DNA of 64,000 nt from Sphingomonas sp. Leaf17 (GCF_001421505.1 NZ_LMKL01000001.1:62001-126000); one strand, 5' to 3'; numbered from the stretch's first letter, positions 37,424 through 46,766 are shown. Translations and numbers: made by a program. Notes: generated by a model not told the origin, from the sequence alone.

Positions 37424-37477
37424 GAGCCGGAAGCGTAACCGTATCGGCACCGTATCAACGAAGCGAGCCGACGCGCG

Positions 37478-39967
37478 ATGAAGCCCTTGCCCCTGATCGC
37501 TCCCAACCCACCGCGCCTCAGCGACCTTGTCGCCGACCTGCGGCGGGTCGAGGCGTCGGGCGTGTACAGCAACAACGGGCCGGAGGTACGCGCGTTCGAG
37601 CGCGACGTCACCGACCAGCTGTTCGGCGGTTGCGGGGCCAGCCTGGCCGTCGCCAACGCCACGCTGGGGCTGATCGTCGCCATACGCCATGCCGCCGGCC
37701 TGAACCCCGCGCCGGGCAGCTATGCGCTGATGCCCGCGCTGACCTTTGCGGCGACTGCGCAGGCCGCAACCTGGGCAGGGCTGACGCCGCTGATCTGCGA
37801 CATCGACCCCGACGACTGGGCGGCGGCCCCGGCGGAGGAGGAACGGCTGCTGGCGCTGCACGGCAGCCGGATCGGCTGTATCGTGCCCTATGCTACCTTC
37901 GGCAACGCGATCGACCTGGACCGCTATGCCTGGCTGCAACGGCGCTACGCGGTCGGCGTGGTGATCGACGCCGCGTCGTCGCTGGGTACGATCGATGCCG
38001 CCGGCCACGGGTTCGGCGCGGATGCCCCCTTCGCGATCGTCCATTCGCTGCACGCCACCAAGCCGTTCTCCGTGGCCGAGGGCGGGCTGATCCACAGCGG
38101 CGACACACATCTGATCGCGACGCTGCGCGCGATGGGCAATTTCGGATTCGAGTCCGGCCGCAGCGCCACCCTGCCCGGCATCAACGCGAAATTGCCCGAG
38201 GTGCTGGCGGTGGCGGCCCGCGCCAAGCTGCGCGCGATCGGCGGCCTGTGCGACCACCGCGCGACGCTGGAGGCCGCCTATCGTGCGCGGCTGGACGGGT
38301 TCCAGATGCAGTGCGTGGCAGGCATGCGCCGGACGATGCAGTTCATGCCGGTCCTGCTGCCCGCCGACGCCGCGCATCGCCGCGACGCGGTCATCGCCGC
38401 GCTGGCGGCCGAGGGTATCGGCTGCGGTCAGTATTTCAGCCCGCATCTGGGCGAGCAGCCCTGGTTCCACGCGACCGCGACGATCGAGGCGACGCCGGTC
38501 GCCGACGCGGTCGCCGCGCGGATGCTGTCGCTGCCGATCACCGATGCGATGGACGTGGCGGACGTCGCGCGGATCGCCGACACGCTGCGCCGCGCGGTCG
38601 CCACGACGCGGACGGCGGTGGCGGCCCAGCCGCGTAGCCAGACGCCGGCCATCGCCTCGGTCGTGGTCGTCGGCGGTGGTCCGGCCGCCACCGCGATGCT
38701 GACGTCGGCGACCAAGCGCGGGCAACTGGGCGCGCTGGCGGCCAGCGGCCTGGTGATGGTCGAACGGGACGCGGTCGTCGGTGGCGGACGGCTGGGGCGC
38801 TACGCCATCACCTCGGATTCGACCGCGCAAACCTTCCTGACCGCGGTGAAGGACAATCCGTACCCACAACTGGCCGCACTGGCCGATGGTCCCGCCGCGC
38901 GGGTGGTGATGAGCCATGCCGACCAGCTTGGCGTACCACTGGTCGAGGTCGGGCCACTGCTGCGCGCGACCGGCGACCGGCTGGCCGATATCGTCCGCGA
39001 TAACGGCGGCGCGGTGCTGACGGGTCATGAGGCGCTGGGCGCGACGCGGATCGGCGCGGACCTGTGGACGGTGCAGATGAAGCGGCTGTCCGATGGCGCG
39101 ACCTTCGACCAGCCGACCCGGTCGGTCGTCATCGCGACCGGCGGGCATCAGCCGATCGACCGGCTCGCGACGCAGATGGTCGCGGGCGCGAAGCTCGCCG
39201 ATCTCGCCGCCGACCGGCTGATCCAGTCCGATTCGGTGCTGACCGTCGGCGGGTTCGAGATGGTCGCCGACCTGCTGTCGAAACATCGCGCGCCGCGAAT
39301 CGCGGTCGTGGGCGGATCGACCAGCGCGCTGACCACGCTGGCGCTGTTGCTGAAGGGCCGCCCCGCCCTGCCGCTGGGCGCGGGCGCGATCACCCTGCTG
39401 CATCGCCGCCCCTTGCGCCCCTTCTATCATTCGGTGGCGGCGGCGTACGCGGAGGGGTTTACCGATTTCGGCCCCGACGATATCTGCCCCGTATCGGGCT
39501 TCGTCTATCGCCTCGCCGGGTTCCGGCTGGAGGCGCGCGACCTGGTCGTGCGGATGCTCGGCATCGACGGGCGCGCGCCCGATCCGCGCGTGGCCCTGCA
39601 CCGCATCACCGGCGATGACGATCGGCGCGCGCGCGACCGCATCGCCAATGCGGACCTCGTGATCGCGGCCCTTGGCTATCGTCCGTACGCGCTGCCGCTG
39701 GCGATGCCGGACGGCACGCCGATCCCGCTGGCCGCGCAGGACGGGCGGCCGATGGTCGACCGGCATTGCCGCGTGCTGGACGCCAGCGACACCCCCCTGC
39801 CCGGCCTGTACGGCATCGGTCTGGCCGCCGGCTTCGTGCCATGGGGCAATCTTGGCGGCGAGGCGAGTTTTTCGGGGCAGGCCAACGGCCTGTGGCTCTG
39901 GCAGAACGATGTCGGCCAGATGATCGTCGACCAGGTGCTGCGCGACGGTGTACGCGCGGTCGCATGA
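37478..39967 (+). CDS. Fusion: DegT/DnrJ aminotransferase + two-domain flavoprotein
   Basis: An 829-residue protein with two enzymes in one chain. Residues ~1-375 are a DegT/DnrJ/EryC1/StrS-type PLP fold: GVYSNNGPEVRAFERDVTDQ, the aspartate region VVIDAASSLGTIDAAGHGFG, and the PLP Lys in HSLHATKPFSVAEGG (K195). Residues ~395-829 form a flavoprotein: SVVVVGGGPAATAMLTSATK (FAD), VVIATGGHQPIDRL, IAVVGGSTSALTTLALLLKG (second dinucleotide site near 608) and YGIGLAAGFVPWGNLGGEAS. Such domains resemble FAD/NAD(P) monooxygenases or reductases. The stop overlaps the next GT2 start. The likely product is a modified amino sugar or amino compound; the reaction is not known. Confidence 0.82.
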   Translation: MKPLPLIAPNPPRLSDLVADLRRVEASGVYSNNGPEVRAFERDVTDQLFGGCGASLAVANATLGLIVAIRHAAGLNPAPGSYALMPALTFAATAQAATWAGLTPLICDIDPDDWAAAPAEEERLLALHGSRIGCIVPYATFGNAIDLDRYAWLQRRYAVGVVIDAASSLGTIDAAGHGFGADAPFAIVHSLHATKPFSVAEGGLIHSGDTHLIATLRAMGNFGFESGRSATLPGINAKLPEVLAVAARAKLRAIGGLCDHRATLEAAYRARLDGFQMQCVAGMRRTMQFMPVLLPADAAHRRDAVIAALAAEGIGCGQYFSPHLGEQPWFHATATIEATPVADAVAARMLSLPITDAMDVADVARIADTLRRAVATTRTAVAAQPRSQTPAIASVVVVGGGPAATAMLTSATKRGQLGALAASGLVMVERDAVVGGGRLGRYAITSDSTAQTFLTAVKDNPYPQLAALADGPAARVVMSHADQLGVPLVEVGPLLRATGDRLADIVRDNGGAVLTGHEALGATRIGADLWTVQMKRLSDGATFDQPTRSVVIATGGHQPIDRLATQMVAGAKLADLAADRLIQSDSVLTVGGFEMVADLLSKHRAPRIAVVGGSTSALTTLALLLKGRPALPLGAGAITLLHRRPLRPFYHSVAAAYAEGFTDFGPDDICPVSGFVYRLAGFRLEARDLVVRMLGIDGRAPDPRVALHRITGDDDRRARDRIANADLVIAALGYRPYALPLAMPDGTPIPLAAQDGRPMVDRHCRVLDASDTPLPGLYGIGLAAGFVPWGNLGGEASFSGQANGLWLWQNDVGQMIVDQVLRDGVRAVA

Positions 39968-41055
39968 CCGATCCTGTCGCCCCGGACGCCGCCACGACCG
40001 CCGCCCCGACCGTCAGCGTGGTCATGCCCGCCTATAACGGCGCGACGCTGATCGGCGCGACGCTGGCGTCGTTGCAGGCGCAGACCTTCACCGATTTCGA
40101 GGTCATCGTCGTTGACGACCATTCGACCGACGACACGCTGGCGGTCGCGCGCGCATGGCCCGATCCGCGCATCCGCGTCATCCAGACGCCGGCAAATGGT
40201 GGCCCGGTCAAGGCGCGCAATCACGGCGTGGCGCAGGCGCGGGGGCGCTATATCGCCGGGCTGGATCATGACGACCTGTGCCATCCCGACCGGCTGGCGG
40301 CGCAGGTGGCGTGGCTCGATGCCAACCCGGCCTGTCCGCTGGTCGCGACCAACGTCGCCTTCCTGTGCGACGGCGTCGTGTCGCGCTCCAGCTATCCGGT
40401 CACGACCAGCCCGGCCCTGATCGGCTGGCTGCTGCACATCGAAAACCCGCTCGCGTGGTCGACCGTCATGATACGCGGCGACGCGGCTCGCGCGCTGGAT
40501 CCGTTCAGCCGGCACGAGCGGCTCTATGCCGAGGATTTCGACCTCTATCACCGCCTGCTGCCGGTCGGGCCGATCGCCCGCCTCGACGACGTGCTCGTCC
40601 AGTATCGCCAGCACCCCGGCGGCGTGTCGAAACGCTTTGCCGACAGGATGCGGGTCAGCGCGATCATGGTCCTGACCGACGTGCACCGGCCGGCGTTCGG
40701 CGACATGGCGGAGCAGGTTGCCACGCTGTTCGTCGAGCATCTGATGATGGGTAAGCCGGTTGGCGACCGGGCGACGCTGGGCGCGCTGGCGGCGGCGCTG
40801 GCGGCGGCGCAGGCGACCTTTTTCGCCGGACGTGCCTGTACGCCGGCGGATGTGGCGCTGATCGACCGGGAAACCGCCAGACGCTGGGCGCGTATTCAGC
40901 GTACCGCGTTACGCTCGGGGGCGCTCGGGCTGGCGGATGTTGTTAAAATCCCGTTCGGCCGGCGGAAGCAGGGCGGTATCGGTTTCGGCGAACTCGCCGC
41001 GTCGGGACTGGTCGGCGGTGTCCGGCGACTTGGGCGTCGGCTTGGGTTGGCCTAA
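39964..41055 (+). CDS. Glycosyltransferase family 2
   Basis: A 363-residue GT-A enzyme: VSVVMPAYNGATLIGATLAS, FEVIVVDDHSTDDTLAVARA, then NGGPVKARNHGVAQARGRYI and the metal site AGLDHDDLCHPDRLAAQ (DHDD). The C-terminal third is helical without clear membrane segments. ATG 39964 overlaps the stop of the aminotransferase-flavoprotein fusion (ATGA), so the two are made together, and this enzyme probably transfers the product of that pathway or a neighbouring sugar. Confidence 0.9.
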   Translation: MTDPVAPDAATTAAPTVSVVMPAYNGATLIGATLASLQAQTFTDFEVIVVDDHSTDDTLAVARAWPDPRIRVIQTPANGGPVKARNHGVAQARGRYIAGLDHDDLCHPDRLAAQVAWLDANPACPLVATNVAFLCDGVVSRSSYPVTTSPALIGWLLHIENPLAWSTVMIRGDAARALDPFSRHERLYAEDFDLYHRLLPVGPIARLDDVLVQYRQHPGGVSKRFADRMRVSAIMVLTDVHRPAFGDMAEQVATLFVEHLMMGKPVGDRATLGALAAALAAAQATFFAGRACTPADVALIDRETARRWARIQRTALRSGALGLADVVKIPFGRRKQGGIGFGELAASGLVGGVRRLGRRLGLA

Positions 41056-41138
41056 CGACGAACCCGCACAGCTCGCCTTCGATACCTTACCGGTTGCAAG
41101 TCGTTGGCGGCATGATCGTTACACTCCCCCAGACGTAC

Positions 41139-41160
41139 CACCCCGGCAGAGGTCGGGGTG
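41139..41160. terminator. Hairpin between convergent genes
   Basis: CACCCCG (41139-41145) pairs with CGGGGTG (41154-41160) around an 8-base loop, in the gap where the GT2 gene meets the L,D-transpeptidase on the other strand. No T-run follows on either strand, so it is a weak candidate. Confidence 0.35.
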
Positions 41161-41192
41161 ATGCAGGCGTCAGGCGGGTTGCCCCCGGCCCG

Positions 41193-41891
41193 TCAGGCCT
41201 TGGCGGCGAAGATCAGCCGGTCCGGCCCGAGCTTTGCGAACACCGTATCCAGATCGCGCTCGCCGACCGCGAAACAGCCTTGGCTGCGGCCCAGCATCCC
41301 GCGCGTCGCGATCATGTCACGGTTCGCATACCACGCCGAATGGACGACGATCGCCCGGTCCAGCGCGTTGCAGTTCGTGCTGTCGAGGCCGATCAGCCGC
41401 TGCGACCGGCCATGCTTGCCGACATAATAATCGGACGTCAGGAAAGCCCCCTCCGACGAGGCATTGGACCCCTCCCGGTTCGAGAACCGCTGCAGCCAGC
41501 CGGTGTGCGCGGGATCCGACCCGCTGCCATGCGTGACCAGCAACGACGTGCTGCGCCCGCTGGCCAGATCAATCAGATGCAGACGCGGTTCGGAGGACGA
41601 TGCGGCGAAGTCGACAATCGCCATCCGGTCACGGCGGACGCCGTGCGATCCGGCACGGTTCAGCGCGGCCATCGCCTTGCGCATCAATTCCGGCCGGACG
41701 ACGCGCGGCGATGTCGGCGTGGCGGCAACCGACCGGCGCGGCAACGGCGGCTGGCTCATCGGTTGCAGGTCACGGCCGGTCAGCCGGTTGGCGGCGGACA
41801 CCGCGCTTGGCACCGACAAGGCGCCGGCCAGCACCAGACCATTTTTCAACATCGCACGCCGCGAGCGCAGCGAATTATCGTGTTCGATCAT
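41193..41891 (-). CDS. Murein L,D-transpeptidase catalytic-domain protein (YkuD_2 type), exported
   Basis: A 232-residue protein with a Tat-like signal (SLRSRRAMLKNGLVLAGAL, twin Arg). The C-terminal domain belongs to the YkuD_2 family: LVTHGSGSDPAHTGWLQRFS, GAFLTSDYYVGKHGRSQRLI, VVHSAWYANRDMIATRGMLG and the catalytic Cys in RSQGCFAVGE. It should form or edit 3-3 crosslinks or attach proteins in the cell wall. ATG 41891 has GGGG upstream; longer starts at 41918 or 41963 are in frame but lack one. Confidence 0.87.
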   Translation of the reverse strand: MIEHDNSLRSRRAMLKNGLVLAGALSVPSAVSAANRLTGRDLQPMSQPPLPRRSVAATPTSPRVVRPELMRKAMAALNRAGSHGVRRDRMAIVDFAASSSEPRLHLIDLASGRSTSLLVTHGSGSDPAHTGWLQRFSNREGSNASSEGAFLTSDYYVGKHGRSQRLIGLDSTNCNALDRAIVVHSAWYANRDMIATRGMLGRSQGCFAVGERDLDTVFAKLGPDRLIFAAKA

Positions 41892-42126
41892 CGAATACCC
41901 CAGATCCCGCATGCCCATGGATATAGCAAAAATCGTTAGCGTTTTCCGTAAGGGTTGCCACAACTTGCCCCGGACTCAGGCCGGTTCGGCGCGCTTTGAA
42001 TACCAAATCGGGATTTCGCGCACGGCACCAGCGGCCGGGTCGCGCGTTATGGACCGCAAAGAAAGACTGGCACATCGCCAGCCTGAACGCCGAGCAGAAG
42101 CGCCGGCAAGCCATTGGAGACAGGCG

Positions 42127-42726
42127 ATGTTCCGCGCGATGACGGGTTTGGGGATCGGACTTTTCGCCGCGATGGCCGTGGCGATGCCCGCCGCCGCCGA
42201 GGATATCGCCCCGGCCAGCGCCGTCGCCCTGGTCGAATCCGCCGCCATGCTGGAACCCGGCAAGTTCGTCTGGAGCGATCCGGCCACCGCCGAACCCGTC
42301 ACCATCGTCATCAGCCTGCCGCTGCAGCGCGCCTATGTCTATCGCGGCAAGGCGCTGGTTGCGGCGACCACGGTATCGACCGGCATGGACGGCAAGGAAA
42401 CGCCGGTCGGCATCTATCCCATCCTGCAGAAGAATCGCGATCATCGGTCCAACCTGTACAATGACGCGCCGATGCCGTTCATGCAGCGCCTGACCTGGGA
42501 CGGGATCGCCCTGCATGCCGGGCGCAATCCGGGCTTCCCCGACTCCCACGGCTGCATCCGCCTGCCGATCAGCTTTGCGCGCAACCTGTTCGCGATCACC
42601 AATGTCGGCACCACGGTGGTCGTGACCGATGACCTCGTGGCCGACGCCACGCTTGATCCCGCGCTGTTGCAGACCGAGGCCGAGCGCGCGAACATGGCTA
42701 TGCTGGACCTGCCGCCCATCCGCTGA
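42127..42726 (+). CDS. L,D-transpeptidase (YkuD family), exported
   Basis: A 199-residue protein with a signal peptide (GLGIGLFAAMAVAMPAAAED). The YkuD domain covers about residues 55-170: VTIVISLPLQRAYVYRGKAL, VSTGMDGKETPVGIYPIL, and the catalytic DSHGCIRLPISFARNLFAIT with its Cys. It belongs to the classic YkuD/ErfK family, unlike the divergent YkuD_2 gene 235 bases away. GGAG lies 7 bases before the ATG. The intergenic space between the two has no other gene. Confidence 0.92.
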   Translation: MFRAMTGLGIGLFAAMAVAMPAAAEDIAPASAVALVESAAMLEPGKFVWSDPATAEPVTIVISLPLQRAYVYRGKALVAATTVSTGMDGKETPVGIYPILQKNRDHRSNLYNDAPMPFMQRLTWDGIALHAGRNPGFPDSHGCIRLPISFARNLFAITNVGTTVVVTDDLVADATLDPALLQTEAERANMAMLDLPPIR

Positions 42727-42795
42727 ACCGCGTCGTCGGGCGCTTCTTTTGCGGTGCAGCGGAACGCAACCGGCGGTCGATGTGTTCACGAAACG

Positions 42796-43575
42796 ATGTC
42801 AGCCAGCCTTCATGAACCCGCCCGACGCGGCACCGCCCCTCGTTCGCCCACCAGCGCGCCGCCACTACTTGACCCCGGTGCCAGCCTGTTCCTCGACTTT
42901 GACGGGACGCTGGTCGAACTGGCCGAAACCCCGGACGGTGTCGTCGTCGACGCCGAGCTCAACGGTTTGCTGGCCGCCTTGCCGGTCATGCTGGGTGGCC
43001 GCGTCGCTATCGTGACGGGTCGCTCGATCGCCCAGATCGACGCGCTGCTCGGGATGCCCGACCTGCCAGTCGCCGGCAGCCACGGGGCCGAACAGCGTGT
43101 GTCGGCGAGCCACGACACGCCGCAGCGTCCGCCCGCGCTCGATGCGGCCAGCGCCGCGTTCCGGGGCTTCGCCAATCGCGACCCGCATCTGGTGGTCGAG
43201 GACAAGAGCCTTGGCACCGCGCTGCATTATCGCCAGTCGCCCGGTCACGAAGGCGCGGCGCGGGCCTTGGCGGAGGGGTTGGCGGCAAGTCTTGATCTCG
43301 TCGTGCAGCACGGCAAGATGATGGTCGAACTGCGCGCGCCCGGCGACAAGGGCCGCGCGATCGCGGCACTGATGGCCGCCCCTCCGTTTGCCGGCACCGT
43401 GCCGGTTTTCCTTGGCGACGACCTGACCGACGAGGACGGGTTTGTCGCCGTCGCCGCGCTTGGCGGTACCGGCATCCTGGTCGGTCCGCCCCGCGACACC
43501 GCCGCCACCGCGCGCCTCGACGGCGTCGCCGATGTGCGGCGCTGGTTGATGAACAGTCTGGAGCACAGCGCATGA
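42796..43575 (+). CDS. otsB: Trehalose-6-phosphate phosphatase
   Basis: OtsB removes phosphate from trehalose 6-phosphate. The 259-residue protein has the HAD motifs: LFLDFDGTLVELAE (nucleophile Asp), VAIVTGRSIAQIDALL, PGDKGRAIAALMAAPP (Lys) and VFLGDDLTDEDGFVAVA. ATG 42796 is used; GTG 42754 in the same frame adds 14 less likely residues. It overlaps the GH15 gene (ATGA), starting a three-gene trehalose unit. Confidence 0.94.
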   Translation: MSASLHEPARRGTAPRSPTSAPPLLDPGASLFLDFDGTLVELAETPDGVVVDAELNGLLAALPVMLGGRVAIVTGRSIAQIDALLGMPDLPVAGSHGAEQRVSASHDTPQRPPALDAASAAFRGFANRDPHLVVEDKSLGTALHYRQSPGHEGAARALAEGLAASLDLVVQHGKMMVELRAPGDKGRAIAALMAAPPFAGTVPVFLGDDLTDEDGFVAVAALGGTGILVGPPRDTAATARLDGVADVRRWLMNSLEHSA

Positions 43576-45353
43576 CCGCCGACATGAACCTTTGGCCGAT
43601 CGGCAATTGCCAGGTGTCCGCCCTGGTCGATTCGACCGGCCGCTTCGTCTGGGGCTGCGTACCGCGCGTCGATGGCGACCCGGCGTTCTGCGCGCTGCTC
43701 GGCGGCGAAAATAGCGAGACGGGCTATTGGGCGATCGAGCTTGAGGGCGCGACGACCACGACCCAGTCCTATCTGCGTAACACCCCGATCCTCGTCACCC
43801 GGCACGAGGACGCACAGGGCAACGCGGTCGAGGTGACCGATTTCTGCCCGCGCTTCGTGCGCGAGGGGCGGACCTATCGCCCCACCACCTTCATCCGCAT
43901 CGTCAAGCCGGTGGCGGGGTCGCCGCGCATCCGCGTGGCCCTGCGCGTTGCGACCAACTGGGGCACGCCCGCGCCGCAGACGGCGGGGTCGAACCACGTC
44001 CGCTACATCATGCAGGATCAGGTGCTGCGCCTGACCACCGACGCGCCGGTCGGCCGCGTGCAGGAGGGCGATTGGTTCCGCCTCGAACGGCCCCTCCACT
44101 TCTTCCTCGGGCCGGACGAGAGCTTCACCGGCGTCATCGGCGAAGCGACACGGATCATGCTCGACCGCACCATTGCAGAATGGCGCGACTGGGTGCGCGG
44201 CCTTGCCACCCCGCTGGAATGGCAGGACGTGGTCATTCGCGCGGCGATCACGCTGAAGCTGTGCCAGCATGAGGAAACCGGCGCGATCGTCGCGGCGCTG
44301 ACGACCTCGCTGCCCGAACATGAGGGGTCTGAGCGCAACTGGGATTACCGGTATTGCTGGATCCGCGACGCCTATTACACGGTGCAGGCGCTGAACCGGC
44401 TCGGCGCGCTCGACGTGCTGGAGGGGTATCTCGAATATCTGCGCAACATCGTCGACGCGGCCAAGGGCGGGCATATCCAGCCGCTGTACGGCGTCGGCGG
44501 CGAGGCGGTGTTGACCGAACGGATCGAAACCGGCCTGCCTGGCTATCGCGGGATGGGTCCGGTCCGCGTCGGCAACCAGGCCTATGAGCAGATCCAGCAC
44601 GACGCCTATGGCCAGATCGTCCTGTCCAACGCGCAGGCGTTCTTCGACCAGCGGCTGTACCGCATGGCGGGCGAGGAGGATTTCCGGTCGCTGGAAAAGG
44701 TCGGCGAGCTGGCGTGGACCGTCTATGACAAGCCCGACGCGGGCCTGTGGGAGCTGCGCACCAAGGCGCATGTCCACACCTATTCGGCGGCGATGTGCTG
44801 GGCCGCGTGCGACCGGCTCGCCAATGCTGCGGTCGCGCTGAAGCTGGAGGATCGCCGGGCGTTCTGGCAGGACCGCGCCGACACGATGCGTAGCCGGATC
44901 GAGAAGGAAGCGTGGCGCGGCGACACCCACCGCATTTCCGCGACCTTCGGCGGCGACGACCTCGACGCCAGCCTGATCCAGTTGCTCGACCTGCGGTTCC
45001 TGTCGCCTGACGACGTCCGGTTCCGCGGCACGTTGTACGCGGTCGAGGAGGGCCTGCGCCGGGGCAGCCACATGTTGCGCTATGCGACCGAGGACGATTT
45101 CGGCCTGCCGCACACCGCGTTCAACGTGTGTACCTTCTGGCTGATCGAGGCGCTGCACGTCACCGGCCGCGATGCCGATGCCCGCGCGCTGTTTGACGAG
45201 ATGGTCGCGCGCCGGACCCCGGCCGGCCTGCTGTCCGAAGACATCGACCCCGCGACCGGCGAGTTGTGGGGCAATTATCCGCAAACCTATTCACTGGTCG
45301 GGTTGATTAACTGTGCCGTCCTGCTGAGCCGCCCATGGAGCGCCGTGCGATGA
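43572..45353 (+). CDS. Glycoside hydrolase family 15 (glucoamylase/trehalase-like)
   Basis: A 593-residue (alpha/alpha)6-barrel enzyme without a signal peptide, so it acts in the cytoplasm. The family sequence NWDYRYCWIRDAYYTVQALN is present; the general acid Glu is likely in GLWELRTKAHVHTYS and the base Glu in GLLSEDIDPATGELWGNYPQ. It lies between otsB and otsA and overlaps both by 4 bases. Some GH15 enzymes are trehalases, others act on oligo-glucans; the position favours a role in trehalose or glucan turnover, but the substrate cannot be read. Confidence 0.9.
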   Translation: MTADMNLWPIGNCQVSALVDSTGRFVWGCVPRVDGDPAFCALLGGENSETGYWAIELEGATTTTQSYLRNTPILVTRHEDAQGNAVEVTDFCPRFVREGRTYRPTTFIRIVKPVAGSPRIRVALRVATNWGTPAPQTAGSNHVRYIMQDQVLRLTTDAPVGRVQEGDWFRLERPLHFFLGPDESFTGVIGEATRIMLDRTIAEWRDWVRGLATPLEWQDVVIRAAITLKLCQHEETGAIVAALTTSLPEHEGSERNWDYRYCWIRDAYYTVQALNRLGALDVLEGYLEYLRNIVDAAKGGHIQPLYGVGGEAVLTERIETGLPGYRGMGPVRVGNQAYEQIQHDAYGQIVLSNAQAFFDQRLYRMAGEEDFRSLEKVGELAWTVYDKPDAGLWELRTKAHVHTYSAAMCWAACDRLANAAVALKLEDRRAFWQDRADTMRSRIEKEAWRGDTHRISATFGGDDLDASLIQLLDLRFLSPDDVRFRGTLYAVEEGLRRGSHMLRYATEDDFGLPHTAFNVCTFWLIEALHVTGRDADARALFDEMVARRTPAGLLSEDIDPATGELWGNYPQTYSLVGLINCAVLLSRPWSAVR

Positions 45354-46747
45354 GCCGACTGATCGTTGTTTCGAACCGGGTCCAGCCACCCAGCAACGAC
45401 CCCAACGCCAATCAGGGCGGCCTTGCCGTCGCGTTGCTGGCGGCGTTGAAGGAAAAGGGCGGGATCTGGTTCGGCTGGTCGGGCGAGACGACCGAGAAAT
45501 TCACCGGCCACATCAATTTTCAGCAGGGTGGCGGTGTGACCACCGCGACCGTCGACCTGGAGGAACAGGATTTCGACGAATATTACAACGGCTTCGCCAA
45601 CCGGACGCTGTGGCCGCTGTTCCATTACCGCATCGACCTGACCGAGTTCGAGCGTGACTTCAAAGCGGGCTATGTCCGCGTCAACGCGCGCTTCGCCGAC
45701 ACCGTCGCGCCGCTGGTCGAGCCGGACGATATCGTCTGGGTCCACGATTATCACCTCATCCCGCTGGGTGCCGAAATGCGCGCGCGCGGCATGACCAACC
45801 GGATGGGCTTTTTCCTGCACATCCCGTGGCCGCCGATGCGACTGCTGACGTCGTTGCCCAATCACCGCGAACTGGTCGAATCGCTGTTCGCCTATGACGT
45901 GGTCGGGTTCCAGACGCACGACTGGCTCGACAGCTTCCTGTCCTATGTCACGGGAGAGCTTGGCGGCACGCTGGGCGACAATGGCATGGTGACGGTCGGC
46001 GACCGTACCATCCGCGCGATCGCCGCCCCGATCGGCATCGAAACCGCCTCGTTTGAAAAGGCCGCCCAAAGCACCACCGCGCGCCACGCCTGCGAACGCA
46101 TGTGGATGAGCGCTACCGGCCGCAGTCTGATCGTCGGCGTCGACCGGCTCGATTATTCCAAGGGGTTGCCCGAACGGTTTCTGGGCTACGAACGCTTCCT
46201 CGCCAGCCATCCGGAGCGCAGCGGCCTTGTCTACCTGCTGCAGATCGCGCCGCCGAGCCGCGAGAAGGTCGATACCTATCGCGAGATCCGCGCGACGCTG
46301 GATTCGCTGTCGGGCCGCATCAACGGCGAATATGCCGATATGGACTGGGTGCCGATCCGCTATGTGAACAAGGGATATCCGCGCGACATGCTGGCCGGCA
46401 TCTACCGCGCCGCCCGCATCGGACTGGTCACGCCGCTTCGCGACGGGATGAACCTGGTCGCCAAGGAATATGTCGCGGCGCAGGATCCGAACGACCCCGG
46501 CGTGCTGATCCTGTCGAAGTTCGCCGGGGCCGCCGAGCAGCTGACCGACGCGGTGCTGGTCAATCCGTACAGCGCGGAGGAAATGTCCGACGCCATCGCC
46601 ACCGCCCTCGCCATGCCGCGTGAGGAACGCATCCGCCGCTGGGAAAAGCTGATCGACAATGTCCGTCGCGAAGACGTGATGTGGTGGTGCGAACTGTTCA
46701 TCGACGCGCTGAACGCGGTGCCGCAAAGCGCCGAGGCCAGGGCCTAA
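45350..46747 (+). CDS. otsA: Trehalose-6-phosphate synthase
   Basis: OtsA (GT20) joins UDP-glucose and glucose 6-phosphate. The 465-residue protein has RLIVVSNRVQPP at the start, NQGGLAVALLAALKEKGGIW, WVHDYHLIPLGAEMR, the sugar-phosphate site VGVDRLDYSKGLPERFLGYE and the nucleotide-sugar segment TPLRDGMNLVAKEYVAAQ. ATG 45350 shares bases with the GH15 stop. With otsB it completes the osmoprotectant trehalose pathway. Confidence 0.97.
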   Translation: MSRLIVVSNRVQPPSNDPNANQGGLAVALLAALKEKGGIWFGWSGETTEKFTGHINFQQGGGVTTATVDLEEQDFDEYYNGFANRTLWPLFHYRIDLTEFERDFKAGYVRVNARFADTVAPLVEPDDIVWVHDYHLIPLGAEMRARGMTNRMGFFLHIPWPPMRLLTSLPNHRELVESLFAYDVVGFQTHDWLDSFLSYVTGELGGTLGDNGMVTVGDRTIRAIAAPIGIETASFEKAAQSTTARHACERMWMSATGRSLIVGVDRLDYSKGLPERFLGYERFLASHPERSGLVYLLQIAPPSREKVDTYREIRATLDSLSGRINGEYADMDWVPIRYVNKGYPRDMLAGIYRAARIGLVTPLRDGMNLVAKEYVAAQDPNDPGVLILSKFAGAAEQLTDAVLVNPYSAEEMSDAIATALAMPREERIRRWEKLIDNVRREDVMWWCELFIDALNAVPQSAEARA

Positions 46748-46766
46748 CGATCACAGGACCGGCCCG

